Assembly: GCA_023132895.1 (NCBI GenBank)
Contig: JAGLXL010000004.1
Location: 1 to 64,000, forward strand
Reading direction: 5' to 3'
Source: Nanobdellota archaeon
GTDB taxonomy: Archaea > Nanobdellota > Nanobdellia > Woesearchaeales > JAGLXL01
Length of the DNA stretch: 64,000 nucleotides
The notes under the pieces were generated by a model. That model ran no database searches and had not been told where the DNA came from. It saw only the letters and a program-made list of their open reading frames with translations. This document shows, piece after piece, positions 23,372 to 30,847 of this stretch (its first letter is position 1; every line of letters begins with the position of its first letter). The position numbers and the translations under genes are program-made.

Positions 23372-24127
23372 ATGGTAGAAATTGAAAATCTTGAGGATTT
23401 GGCTTTTTTATTACCAAAAATCATTAAGGAAGGTGAAGAAAAATTAAAGGAAGCAAAAAAGAGCCCGGAAATATTGGTAAAATTGTTAGAGGAAGATCCT
23501 GTTTTTGATATTCCTTCAAGTAGTCATTATGGTCACTTGGAAAGTGAATTGGTTGTACGATTTGGAGTAATGGTGGGGGAAGATCCCAAAAATCTGAGGA
23601 ATCATTTTAATATACTTTTGGCTTGTAATCTGAATAAAGAAGGATACCTCTTACCAGATTTATCAAAAAATTATAAGGTATTCAAATGGGCAGGTAAAAG
23701 AGGACTTTATGATACTCTAATATCGTCTTTTAGAAAAAGTTTGCCAATGGGGATGCATGGTGGTGGCTGGAAACCAAGTACTTGTCATTCCCAGTTTGGA
23801 AGAGTGATTGGTCGAGTGGCTCATTTTGGAGGATATGAAAGAGGTAGTGTTGAATTCAAATCAAAAAAATTTCAGGAAGTTGAGAGAGAGGTAGCTAAGT
23901 TTCAACCAAAAAATTATAGAGAAGTTGAGGAAAATGAAGGTAAGCTTCCTTTAAAATTTATGATAGAACCAGCAATTGACTCACCAACTAAATCTCTTGA
24001 ATACTTTTTTTTGAAATTCAGAGCTGCTGACATGAATTGGGGAGATGGCGAATTTGTGGCTTTAGTTAGACATTTAGGTTTGGGCAGAGAAAAACCAGAA
24101 TATACTTTTGAGTCTTTAAAGAAATGA
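23372..24127 (+). CDS. Hypothetical protein, 251 aa
   Basis: Start set at ATG 23372; an in-frame TTG at 23366 would overlap the previous stop. Soluble. The central segment G-M-H-G-G-G-W-K-P-S-T-C-H-S-Q-F-G-R (about 125-142) is rich in His, Gly and Cys and looks like an active or metal site, but I do not recognise the family. It is coupled to the coiled-coil gene upstream. Confidence 0.55.
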   Translation: MVEIENLEDLAFLLPKIIKEGEEKLKEAKKSPEILVKLLEEDPVFDIPSSSHYGHLESELVVRFGVMVGEDPKNLRNHFNILLACNLNKEGYLLPDLSKNYKVFKWAGKRGLYDTLISSFRKSLPMGMHGGGWKPSTCHSQFGRVIGRVAHFGGYERGSVEFKSKKFQEVEREVAKFQPKNYREVEENEGKLPLKFMIEPAIDSPTKSLEYFFLKFRAADMNWGDGEFVALVRHLGLGREKPEYTFESLKK

Positions 24128-24197
24128 TTATTTCTTGATTATTGAATAAGGAATTAATTTATATTCTACATAATAGAAAAATTTAAATATCAGTAAA

Positions 24198-24215
24198 GAT
24201 ATTATACAAGATATC
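24198..24215 (+). promoter_or_regulatory. Dyad upstream of module B toxin
   Basis: GATAT (24198-24202) and ATATC (24211-24215) are inverted with an 8-nt gap, downstream of a TATA-like TTTAAATA (24182-24189). Further GATAT-type half-sites flank it. Candidate operator. Confidence 0.35.
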
Positions 24216-24236
24216 AAAAGAGATATTGTGATAGAT

Positions 24237-24515
24237 ATGTTTAATATTGAATATCAAGGATTAAGAATAGAACCAACCTTACATGCAACACGAGAATTGA
24301 TTAAGGAAGGAAAAGATCTTTATGATGTTCTTAAAATATTATTAGAAGGTTATGATTGCGGTGCTTCAAAAAGAAAAGAAAATATTATTGAAAGATGCCT
24401 GAGAAAAGGCGATAAAGAATTTAAAGCTGTCATTGCCAAAACAGAGTTGAGTTATCCGGATGGTTTTCAAGAGAGTGTTTGGCGATTAATTCATTTTGGT
24501 AAAACTACTATATAA
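24237..24515 (+). CDS. DUF4258-like protein, module B probable toxin
   Basis: 92 aa from the ATG at 24237; a GTG at 24228 is possible. It carries the H-A-T-R-E-L-I-K-E-G-K-D-L-Y-D-V-L-K-I-L-L-E-G pattern, matching H-A-K-E-K-M-x-x-H-G-I-T-x-E-Q-I in module A, but the C-terminus is longer (E-S-V-W-R-L-I-H-F-G). It is followed after 42 bp by a YgiT/AbrB-type antitoxin gene. Predicted RNA-targeting toxin by family; not proven. Confidence 0.6.
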   Translation: MFNIEYQGLRIEPTLHATRELIKEGKDLYDVLKILLEGYDCGASKRKENIIERCLRKGDKEFKAVIAKTELSYPDGFQESVWRLIHFGKTTI

Positions 24516-24557
24516 AAAACTAGTAAAGTTATATTATTCAAAAGAGGTGTAAAAAAA

Positions 24558-24899
24558 ATGGCAAAAGAAAAGATTAGAAAAGATACTTGGCAAGCTAGAC
24601 ATACTTGTACCCATTGTGAAATTCCGATGGAGAAAAAGAAAATAATAATTGAAGGAATAGAAATAAGGGGTTGGGAATGTTCGAAATGTAAAGAAACTGT
24701 TTTACATTCAGAAGATGCACAAAAAATGTTGTTTTTAAATAAATTGAAAAGGGGTATTAAAGTTAAAATTGGAGAATTAGGCCAATCGTTGATTATTAGA
24801 TTCCCAAAGGAAGTAGTGGATTTTTACAAAATTAAAAAAGGAGAAGACCTTACTTTAAGAGCAGAAGATATGAAAAGAATAGAATTAGTTCCGGCATAA
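24558..24899 (+). CDS. YgiT-type zinc ribbon fused to AbrB-like domain, module B antitoxin
   Basis: 113 aa, the same length and plan as 18267-18608: C-T-H-C and C-S-K-C knuckles (about 17-43), then I-G-E-L-G-Q-S-L-I-I-R-F-P-K-E-V and K-K-G-E-D-L-T-L of an AbrB-like fold. Good ribosome-binding site (AGAGGTG). The second of two paralogous modules in 7 kb, which raises the question of cross-neutralisation. Confidence 0.7.
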   Translation: MAKEKIRKDTWQARHTCTHCEIPMEKKKIIIEGIEIRGWECSKCKETVLHSEDAQKMLFLNKLKRGIKVKIGELGQSLIIRFPKEVVDFYKIKKGEDLTLRAEDMKRIELVPA

Positions 24900-24902
24900 A
24901 TT

Positions 24903-25997
24903 TTATTTCGTAATTATTTCTTTTTTAATTTTAATTCCGCGTTTGTCTATTTGATATAAGTAAGCTTCGCGAGGAACGTACTTTTCCTGTTCAAGAACAC
25001 CCCTTTGAGTGATAGCACCAGAAGCAATCATTTGGGCAATGATGGAGACAGACCAGGCAGTGGTTTCAGCTGTGGCAGTGGTATTAGTTTTGTCATTGTA
25101 TTCATGGGCTATGGTGTAAGTAATTTCTGTTTTTTGACCGTCTTTTATTCCGCCGACAACAACTTTGACCAGGACAACATCTTTTTGGTTCTTAGGCAAA
25201 GTTTCTTTGAGATAATCTTCTAATTCGCTTTTGTCTGGAAAACGCTGGATTAATTTTTTTATTTCCTGGTAATGGCCAGGATATCTCAAGGTTTTTTCAA
25301 ACCATTCTTGGACTTGGCCTTCAAAAGTTCTGGTTAAGGTTGAACTCATGCCGGCAACATAATCAGCTTCCATTTCTCCAAATCCTGGAAAATTTATTTT
25401 TTCAAGACCAGAAAGGGCTTTGACGTGCTGGACTTTGCCGTCTTTGATGAGAGTAGAATATTTAGTGTATTCAGAAACTAAAACTGCAAGAGAGAAAAGT
25501 TGAGTGTAATTTAAAGGTGGATTGGTGGGGTTTAAGGGAATAGCACCGACATAGTTGTGGATGTAATGTGTTATGTCTAACTGGCTGTCTCCATGACCAT
25601 CTAAGATGTTGACTGTGCCAGGACAGATTCCGTTATCAGGCATGGCGATAATGCCAGCGTCTTTGGCTTTTTGATGAAGGGCAAGTTGTTTTTTTAAAGT
25701 ATCTGGGTCAGCGCCTAAATCTGTATAGTTGCATTTGGCATCAATAGCTGCTTCAAGTCCAAGAAGATGATATTCAGGACGTGCAACAGCAGAAATTATG
25801 CCATCATAACCTCGCATTAATTTGACCAGATTGGCATGATCTCTGACATCAATTGGTTCAAATCCAATTCCTAATTTTTGGGCTGTAAGACGTTTTGCCG
25901 GGTCATAATCAGCAGCAGTAACTGCGCCATATTTCTTTAAATCTCTGGCAATCTCTTCGCCCATGAGACCAAGCCCTAAAAGTAAAAAACTATGCAT
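24903..25997 (-). CDS. Saccharopine dehydrogenase/lysine 6-dehydrogenase-like oxidoreductase
   Basis: 364 aa. The N-terminal Rossmann motif G-L-G-L-M-G (about 8-13) and the D-Y-D-P-A acidic strand end indicate NAD(P). Y-T-D-L-G-A-D near 92 and the P-D-N-G-I-C-P-G-T segment near 120 are typical of the saccharopine dehydrogenase-like family, as is the large C-terminal domain. It may act on lysine, carboxynorspermidine or a related amine; the substrate cannot be told from sequence. Convergent with module B (3-bp gap). Confidence 0.75.
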   Translation of the reverse strand: MHSFLLLGLGLMGEEIARDLKKYGAVTAADYDPAKRLTAQKLGIGFEPIDVRDHANLVKLMRGYDGIISAVARPEYHLLGLEAAIDAKCNYTDLGADPDTLKKQLALHQKAKDAGIIAMPDNGICPGTVNILDGHGDSQLDITHYIHNYVGAIPLNPTNPPLNYTQLFSLAVLVSEYTKYSTLIKDGKVQHVKALSGLEKINFPGFGEMEADYVAGMSSTLTRTFEGQVQEWFEKTLRYPGHYQEIKKLIQRFPDKSELEDYLKETLPKNQKDVVLVKVVVGGIKDGQKTEITYTIAHEYNDKTNTTATAETTAWSVSIIAQMIASGAITQRGVLEQEKYVPREAYLYQIDKRGIKIKKEIITK

Positions 25998-26157
25998 TTT
26001 CTAGAATTTTTTAACAGAACTGGTATTTAACTTTTGTGTATATAGACTATCTATTTTGAATTTTGAAGTAAGGTTGAGTATTAGTTGAGTTTAATTTGTG
26101 TTAAATTCTTTGCCGGTTACGAGCGAAGTGGAGTTCTGGCAAACTTAGTCCTAAGAG

Positions 26158-26174
26158 TTCAAAAATAGGCACTT
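26158..26174 (+). repeat. 17-bp inverted repeat, left arm
   Basis: TTCAAAAATAGGCACTT, the perfect reverse complement of 26525-26541. The pair brackets the HExxH gene exactly. Confidence 0.75.
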
Positions 26175-26202
26175 TTAAATAATTTCTAATATTAATTATT
26201 AT

Positions 26203-26517
26203 ATGAAAATAAAAATTAGATATAATCATTGGCTACCTAGATTATTAAAAATAAATGGAATAACCCTTTACCCTTATATTTGCATAAAATATTCTGAATC
26301 AATATCTTTTAAAAAAAGAATTATTCATCATGAATGGATACATATTATTCAAGTAAGGAAAGATGGTTTCTTTAGATTTTATTTTAAATGGCTAATTGAG
26401 CTACTGATAAATTTTCTTAAGTATAAAAATTATAATAAAGCATATAAAAACATTTCATATGAAGCTGAAGCTTACAAAAAGATGTTTAAAATAAAAATAC
26501 CGAAAAAATTAGAGTAA
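26203..26517 (+). CDS. Small HExxH (gluzincin-like) protein
   Basis: 104 aa. R-I-I-H-H-E-W-I-H-I-I-Q at about 38-49 contains H-E-x-x-H, and E-A-E-A-Y near 90 could give the downstream Glu ligand of a gluzincin. Between them lies a hydrophobic/aromatic helix (about 55-72). It resembles short metallopeptidase-like proteins with a H-E-x-x-H-x-x-Q motif found in bacteria. A TATA-like TTTAAATAAT at 26174-26183 suggests a leaderless mRNA. It is enclosed by perfect 17-bp inverted repeats, a sign of cassette-like mobility. Confidence 0.6.
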   Translation: MKIKIRYNHWLPRLLKINGITLYPYICIKYSESISFKKRIIHHEWIHIIQVRKDGFFRFYFKWLIELLINFLKYKNYNKAYKNISYEAEAYKKMFKIKIPKKLE

Positions 26518-26820
26518 TTTAACTAAGTGCCTATTTTTGAATTGAGTTTAATTGCTGTTATATTCGTTTTTGCGAACAGAGCTGGAGCGACCGTATGGGA
26601 GCGACCTCGTGAGCAAAAACCAAAACAATTTAAATTCGAAGATGTGAGCGAAGCGAACACCTGAGAATATTAAATTTTTTGAGTCGCGGAGGGACACACA
26701 GTCCAATTAAGCTCGAAGAGCACTAAAGGACAAGAAGTTAAGGGGACACACTCAACACAATATTAAGAATCGGGGGCTTTATAGAATTATTTATATATTG
26801 GTTAAATTATTTATTATCTA
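26518..26820. other. 303-bp repeat-rich non-coding region
   Basis: No gene seen. It holds the right 17-bp inverted repeat arm, a GC-richer stretch with several GAGCGA/GAGCGAAGCG words (26575-26660), a GGGACACACA word near 26690 that is inverted at about 28479, the left terminal repeat of the 519-aa gene unit, and a TATA-like TTTATATATT (about 26790) for that gene. Confidence 0.5.
26525..26541 (-). repeat. 17-bp inverted repeat, right arm
   Basis: Partner of 26158-26174, perfect match over all 17 bases. Confidence 0.75.
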
Positions 26821-28456
26821 ATGGACCTAAATAGATTGATTAAGAGGATTGAAAAATATATCGGTAGAAATTTGAAGCTTTCTATGAAAGAATTTAAACA
26901 ATTACAAAAATTAAAAGAAAATGTTATACTAATAGAAGAACTTTTATCCCATCATAACTTAGGTAATTTACGTTATAAAGAACATACAAAAAAATTGATA
27001 ATATGTGTCGGAAGAATTGAAAGAAGGCTCAATGTTTGGATTATAAGATTAGAAAAACTACTTACTAAAGAAGAATATGAATTATCCCCTAGAGACAGAC
27101 AATATTTTGAATTATTTAAAAATAAATTAGATATTTGTAAAAACAACCTGATTAGAATTCTAGCTTGGAACGGAGAGTTACATCAAATCCTAAAAAAAAA
27201 AGGATTTCCGGAGTGGGACAAAATTATGGAGAAAGTTGATGAGGCATTTGGTAATAACAAGAATCCTGGGATAAATACATTAATCATTTTATTTGAACAA
27301 TTAGGGAAAGTAGAGGAACAATTACTCAAAAGAGTTAGTAAAGAAGACTGGTTGAAGATTATCAATGAAAAAATCGAAACAAATGGAAATATTCTAGATA
27401 GAACAGATCTAAGTTTGAGAGTAGATTCATCAAGTTATTTGTCTGCCTTCTTTAGAATGCTAAGATTTCAAAAACATCGGGAATGCCTAGTAAAATTTAA
27501 TGTTAAGGAAAGAATAACATCTAAAGGAGTAAAAGCAAAGAATTGGCAAAGAGAATTATCAATAGCTATAGATGCAGGAGGATTTCAGGCACAATTTAGT
27601 GGTAGAGTTAATAATTTATATAAATCTTTTTTAAAAAGAAATAAAGGTAATAGGACCACAGCCTTAATTGGAATAGGCAGATTGATAGGTGTAGCCTATG
27701 TAGCACTGAATGAATCCACATTTGAATACGTTAGAAGAGATTTAGCAAAATTAGAAGAAGGTCTTCAAAGTAGTGAATCTTCTCGTATCTCTTTTTCTGT
27801 TCAATATCTATCCTCACGATATGGTGGTCTTGTAGAATTCAAAAAATTCGCTAATAAAAAGGATTTTTCAGAAGAAGAAAAACAAGAACTTTCAAATATG
27901 GCAAAATCTTATAAATATATAATCGAAAATTTCGGATTTGATGTTGGAGGATATAGAAGAATAGTGCAAAATGAACAAGGATTAGTTTTTTCTGGGAGGG
28001 AATATAGGACAATAAAGAGGATTGTTGATGACCCAAAATCAATTTTAAGAAATCCAAAAGAAGTTTTATTAGTTTTATCCCAAGGTTTAGCTAGATATGA
28101 TGCTTTCCACAGATTTAATTATGATATAGCAGTAATTATTAACAATAAGTATATATTCGGAGTGACCTATCAAGGTCCTTCAAAAGGGCACTGGGGTGAT
28201 ATTGATGATACAAATACACCAGATAAATTCAAAGAGGCGTATTTAGGAATTATTTGTTTAATTCATAATAATGCTTTTTATAGAAAAGTCATTAAGGAAA
28301 TGCTAGCAGCAACAGTGGATAAACCAGAGTTAAGATTACCAATTTATAATGTCTTTGGAAAGGTTATATGGCCTTCGTAAAAGTGTAATTTTAGTCTAGC
28401 CCCCGATTCTATTAATTAAAACATAAAGTGCGAAGCACATTCTTGAGTGTGTCCCC
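26742..28456. mobile_element. Putative TIR-bounded cassette carrying a 519-aa gene
   Basis: Composite terminal inverted repeats: the outer 14-mer GGGGACACACTCAA (26742-26755) against TTGAGTGTGTCCCC (28443-28456), and the inner 13-mer AGAATCGGGGGCT (26766-26778) against AGCCCCCGATTCT (28398-28410). Both are perfect. Between inner and outer blocks lie 10 nt on the left and 32 nt on the right, the latter containing GTGC-GAA-GCAC. A third, imperfect inverted layer (TGTGTCCC followed by CGA/GAGCGA words) lies outside, at about 26683-26698 and 28479-28494. A single homologous repeat at 3176-3216 shows this is a dispersed family. No recognised transposase is inside. Confidence 0.5.
26821..28380 (+). 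CDS. Hypothetical 519-aa protein inside terminal repeats
   Basis: No family recognised. The N-terminal half (about 1-200) is charged helix with V-G-R-I-E-R-R near 64, echoed by I-G-R-A-E-R-R in the 373-aa protein at 29715-30836. The C-terminal half (about 215-519) looks globular, with D-A-G-G-F-Q-A-Q-F near 245 and Y-D-I-A-V-I-I-N-N-K-Y-I-F-G-V then H-W-G-D-I-D-D near 430-460. The Asp/His-rich cluster could be catalytic. The gene starts leaderless after a TATA box and is bracketed by composite inverted repeats, so it may be mobile cargo or a new mobility protein. Confidence 0.55.
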   Translation: MDLNRLIKRIEKYIGRNLKLSMKEFKQLQKLKENVILIEELLSHHNLGNLRYKEHTKKLIICVGRIERRLNVWIIRLEKLLTKEEYELSPRDRQYFELFKNKLDICKNNLIRILAWNGELHQILKKKGFPEWDKIMEKVDEAFGNNKNPGINTLIILFEQLGKVEEQLLKRVSKEDWLKIINEKIETNGNILDRTDLSLRVDSSSYLSAFFRMLRFQKHRECLVKFNVKERITSKGVKAKNWQRELSIAIDAGGFQAQFSGRVNNLYKSFLKRNKGNRTTALIGIGRLIGVAYVALNESTFEYVRRDLAKLEEGLQSSESSRISFSVQYLSSRYGGLVEFKKFANKKDFSEEEKQELSNMAKSYKYIIENFGFDVGGYRRIVQNEQGLVFSGREYRTIKRIVDDPKSILRNPKEVLLVLSQGLARYDAFHRFNYDIAVIINNKYIFGVTYQGPSKGHWGDIDDTNTPDKFKEAYLGIICLIHNNAFYRKVIKEMLAATVDKPELRLPIYNVFGKVIWPS

Positions 28457-28495
28457 CTCTTATTTTTTTCTCTAAAAGTGTGTCCCGGAGCGATT

Positions 28496-28554
28496 GAGTT
28501 TAATGTCCTATAACTCAAGTTCGCAGAATTTGAGGGTTATAGGTCTTTAAACTC
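28496..28554. repeat. 59-nt long stem-loop
   Basis: GAGTTTAA (28496-28503) pairs with TTAAACTC (28547-28554), and CCTATAAC with GGTTATAGG continues inward to TCAA/TTGA around a loop containing TTCGCAGAA. It lies between the cassette and the convergent pgk gene, and may be a terminator for both or a structured RNA. Confidence 0.5.
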
Positions 28555-28584
28555 AGGAATTTTGATTACCATAAATGGATATTT

Positions 28585-29634
28585 TTATTTGAATTTCTTC
28601 TGGTTTTTTTCCAAGGCTTCAATGCCTGGGAGTTTTTTTCCTAATAAGAATTCTAGAGAGGCGCCGCCGCCAGTTGAAACCCAAGTCATTTTTTTGGTGA
28701 GTTTGTATTTATGGATAGCTTCGGCGCTTTCTCCGCCGCCAATGATTTTGACGGCCTTTCTTTTGGCAATGAAATTAGCGATTTGTTTTGTGCCCTTGGC
28801 GAATTTTGGTTTTTCAAACATGCCTAAGGGGCCGTTCCAGATAATGGTTTTGGCTTTTTTTAAGTATGATTTAAAGAGTTTGATGGTTTTAGGTCCGATA
28901 TCAAGGTGTCTGTTTTTTTTGTCTTTGGTGAAATCAACTGGGAGAATGATTTTTTTGTTTTTGATTTTGACGAGGTCGACAAGGCCAGAACCGACTAAAG
29001 CAAAGTTTGCTTTTTTGGCAATGGTTTTGAGGGCTTTGTACTTGTCTTCTTTGATACCACCAATCAGCCAGATTAGAGGTTTTTTTGGTTTGAGTGCTTT
29101 TTTGAGTTCTTTGATTTCTTTTTCAACCAAAAAGCCGGGTGCTGATGGAAGTAAGCTAGCTAAGGTATCAACCGAAGCATGCTTTCTGTGTAGGGTGGCA
29201 AAAGCATCATTGACATAATAATCTGCGTTTTTAGATAGTTCTAAAGCAAAATTTTTGTTGTTGTTTTCTTCTTCAGAATAAAATCTAAGATTTTCTAATA
29301 AAACAACTTCTCCAGGAACCATTTTGTCGATAAAGCGATCAACTTCAGGGCCGATGCAGTCATTTAGTTTGTAAACATTTTTCTTGAGGAATTTTTTGAG
29401 TTCTTTGTAAACAGGATCAAGTTTTAATTCAGGAACAATTTTGCCTTTTGGTTTGCCTAGATGTGTTATTAAAATAACCATGGCTTTTTTTTTGATTAAG
29501 TATTCAATAGTAGGCAATGCTGTTTTGATTCTGGAATTGTCTTTGACCTTGCCTTTTTTGTCCAAAGGAACATTAAAGTCAACCCTAACCAAAACGTATT
29601 TGTTTTTGAATTTGAATTTTTTTAAGGAGTTCAT
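28585..29634 (-). CDS. pgk: Phosphoglycerate kinase
   Basis: 349 aa, at the short end for the family (about 390-410). It has V-L-V-R-V-D-F-N-V-P (about 13-22), T-H-L-G-K-P-K-G near 57, the hinge L-E-N-L-R-F near 116, a shortened middle and the C-terminal G-G-G-E-S-A-E-A nucleotide loop near 298. It interconverts 1,3-bisphosphoglycerate plus ADP and 3-phosphoglycerate plus ATP. It is encoded near the GAPDH gene on the same strand with a hypothetical gene between them on the other strand. Together they give the energy-yielding step of lower glycolysis. Confidence 0.92.
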   Translation of the reverse strand: MNSLKKFKFKNKYVLVRVDFNVPLDKKGKVKDNSRIKTALPTIEYLIKKKAMVILITHLGKPKGKIVPELKLDPVYKELKKFLKKNVYKLNDCIGPEVDRFIDKMVPGEVVLLENLRFYSEEENNNKNFALELSKNADYYVNDAFATLHRKHASVDTLASLLPSAPGFLVEKEIKELKKALKPKKPLIWLIGGIKEDKYKALKTIAKKANFALVGSGLVDLVKIKNKKIILPVDFTKDKKNRHLDIGPKTIKLFKSYLKKAKTIIWNGPLGMFEKPKFAKGTKQIANFIAKRKAVKIIGGGESAEAIHKYKLTKKMTWVSTGGGASLEFLLGKKLPGIEALEKNQKKFK

Positions 29635-29714
29635 ATGGAGAAGGAGTTTTTTTCAATTTATAAAAGTTTGGTATGGAGATAAGATTTATATATCTCCTTA
29701 GTTTTATTTTATTT

Positions 29715-30836
29715 ATGGCCAAGAAGCTAACTAATGAGATTAAACACGCTCTTAACTGGTTGGCTGCTGAGTTTAAATTCTTGAAGAAGTTGGATGAGGA
29801 TCTTGGCAATATTGGAAAAGAAAAATTAGAACAGCAAGAAAAGGATTTAAAAAAAGACCGCAGAGTTGTTCGTTATATTGGAAGGGCTGAAAGAAGAGTA
29901 GAAGGAGATATTAAAGAGATTACCCAAGAATTAGAAACAGCAAAAAAAGAAACACTTACACAAGAAAAATTTGACGATTTACTTAAAGAAATTGAAGTTC
30001 CTGCCCACCAATTACTTAAAGAAGGTTCTTTATATGTTGGTAATTTGAGAAAGCAATTAAATACAATTCTAATAGATGTTCAATTAGGGATAAAATATCC
30101 TAAAAAAGAATTGAGAGCAATAGTTCAGAAGAAAATTGATGATTTGGAGTCAGAAGCTCAAGATATTGAAAAGTGGATTGCTGCCTTAGATGCAGCACTA
30201 AAGAAAGCAGCCTCAATTTTTGATGGGGAAAACATAGCGAAAGCATTATTTACCTTGGCTAGGGATTCATTTGACAGAAAAGAGATTGAAAAGAAACTAA
30301 AACAAATCTCAACAACTTTTGAGAATTTAGAAGAATCAACAGGATGGAATGAAATAAAATCTATAAATGGTTATAAAAAGCAAAAACAAAAAGTCAGTGA
30401 AGTATATCCTATTTTAAGAGATACTATTTATTCACTAATTCCAATTTATGATGAAGTTATTAATGAATTCAAAAATTGCAAGGATAAAATTGATAATGCT
30501 TGTGAAATTATTAATCAAAAAGATTTTAAAGTAGATGATATTTTGAAATTAAGAGAACAAGCAGGCATTCTTCAACATACATTTTACTTGGAATTAGAAC
30601 TTCTTCTTACTTCAAAATTATGGTGTAAGTCAATTACTTGGGATGTAAAAATGAGCCCCCAGTGGGAGTTTCAGAGAGAGATAATTCTTAGAGAGAAGGG
30701 CGACAGATATATCGAGAGCGCCAGAGATTTCGCAGAAACCACTCGTAATTTTTATACTAAAACAGCAAAAAGAGGTATTTCTATTCTTGATCATATTAAT
30801 TTTTTGTTTGAAAAAGTTTTTGCTTTATTGAAATAA
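29715..30836 (+). CDS. Helical hypothetical protein with VGR-x-ERR motif
   Basis: 373 aa from the ATG at 29715; a longer reading adds a hydrophobic tail that would lie upstream of the TATA-like TTTATATATC (29685-29694), so it is rejected. Nearly all charged helix. I-G-R-A-E-R-R near 52 resembles V-G-R-I-E-R-R of the 519-aa protein. No catalytic motif. It lies between pgk and gap but on the opposite strand. Function unknown; it could belong to a lineage-specific family with a shared N-terminal domain and varied C-termini. Confidence 0.55.
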   Translation: MAKKLTNEIKHALNWLAAEFKFLKKLDEDLGNIGKEKLEQQEKDLKKDRRVVRYIGRAERRVEGDIKEITQELETAKKETLTQEKFDDLLKEIEVPAHQLLKEGSLYVGNLRKQLNTILIDVQLGIKYPKKELRAIVQKKIDDLESEAQDIEKWIAALDAALKKAASIFDGENIAKALFTLARDSFDRKEIEKKLKQISTTFENLEESTGWNEIKSINGYKKQKQKVSEVYPILRDTIYSLIPIYDEVINEFKNCKDKIDNACEIINQKDFKVDDILKLREQAGILQHTFYLELELLLTSKLWCKSITWDVKMSPQWEFQREIILREKGDRYIESARDFAETTRNFYTKTAKRGISILDHINFLFEKVFALLK

Positions 30837-30847
30837 CTTTGTTTGAA

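Noticed and set aside
26575-26660. Possible small structured RNA in the GC-richer stretch with GAGCGA words
   Set aside because: Repeated words are clear but no consistent fold could be drawn by eye; kept only as part of the repeat-rich region.
28562-29218. 218-aa open frame opposite pgk
   Set aside because: Antisense to a clear full-length phosphoglycerate kinase; no independent start signals.
29673-29714. Upstream start for the 373-aa protein adding a hydrophobic N-terminus
   Set aside because: The extension would begin upstream of the TATA box at 29685-29694, so it is unlikely to be transcribed.
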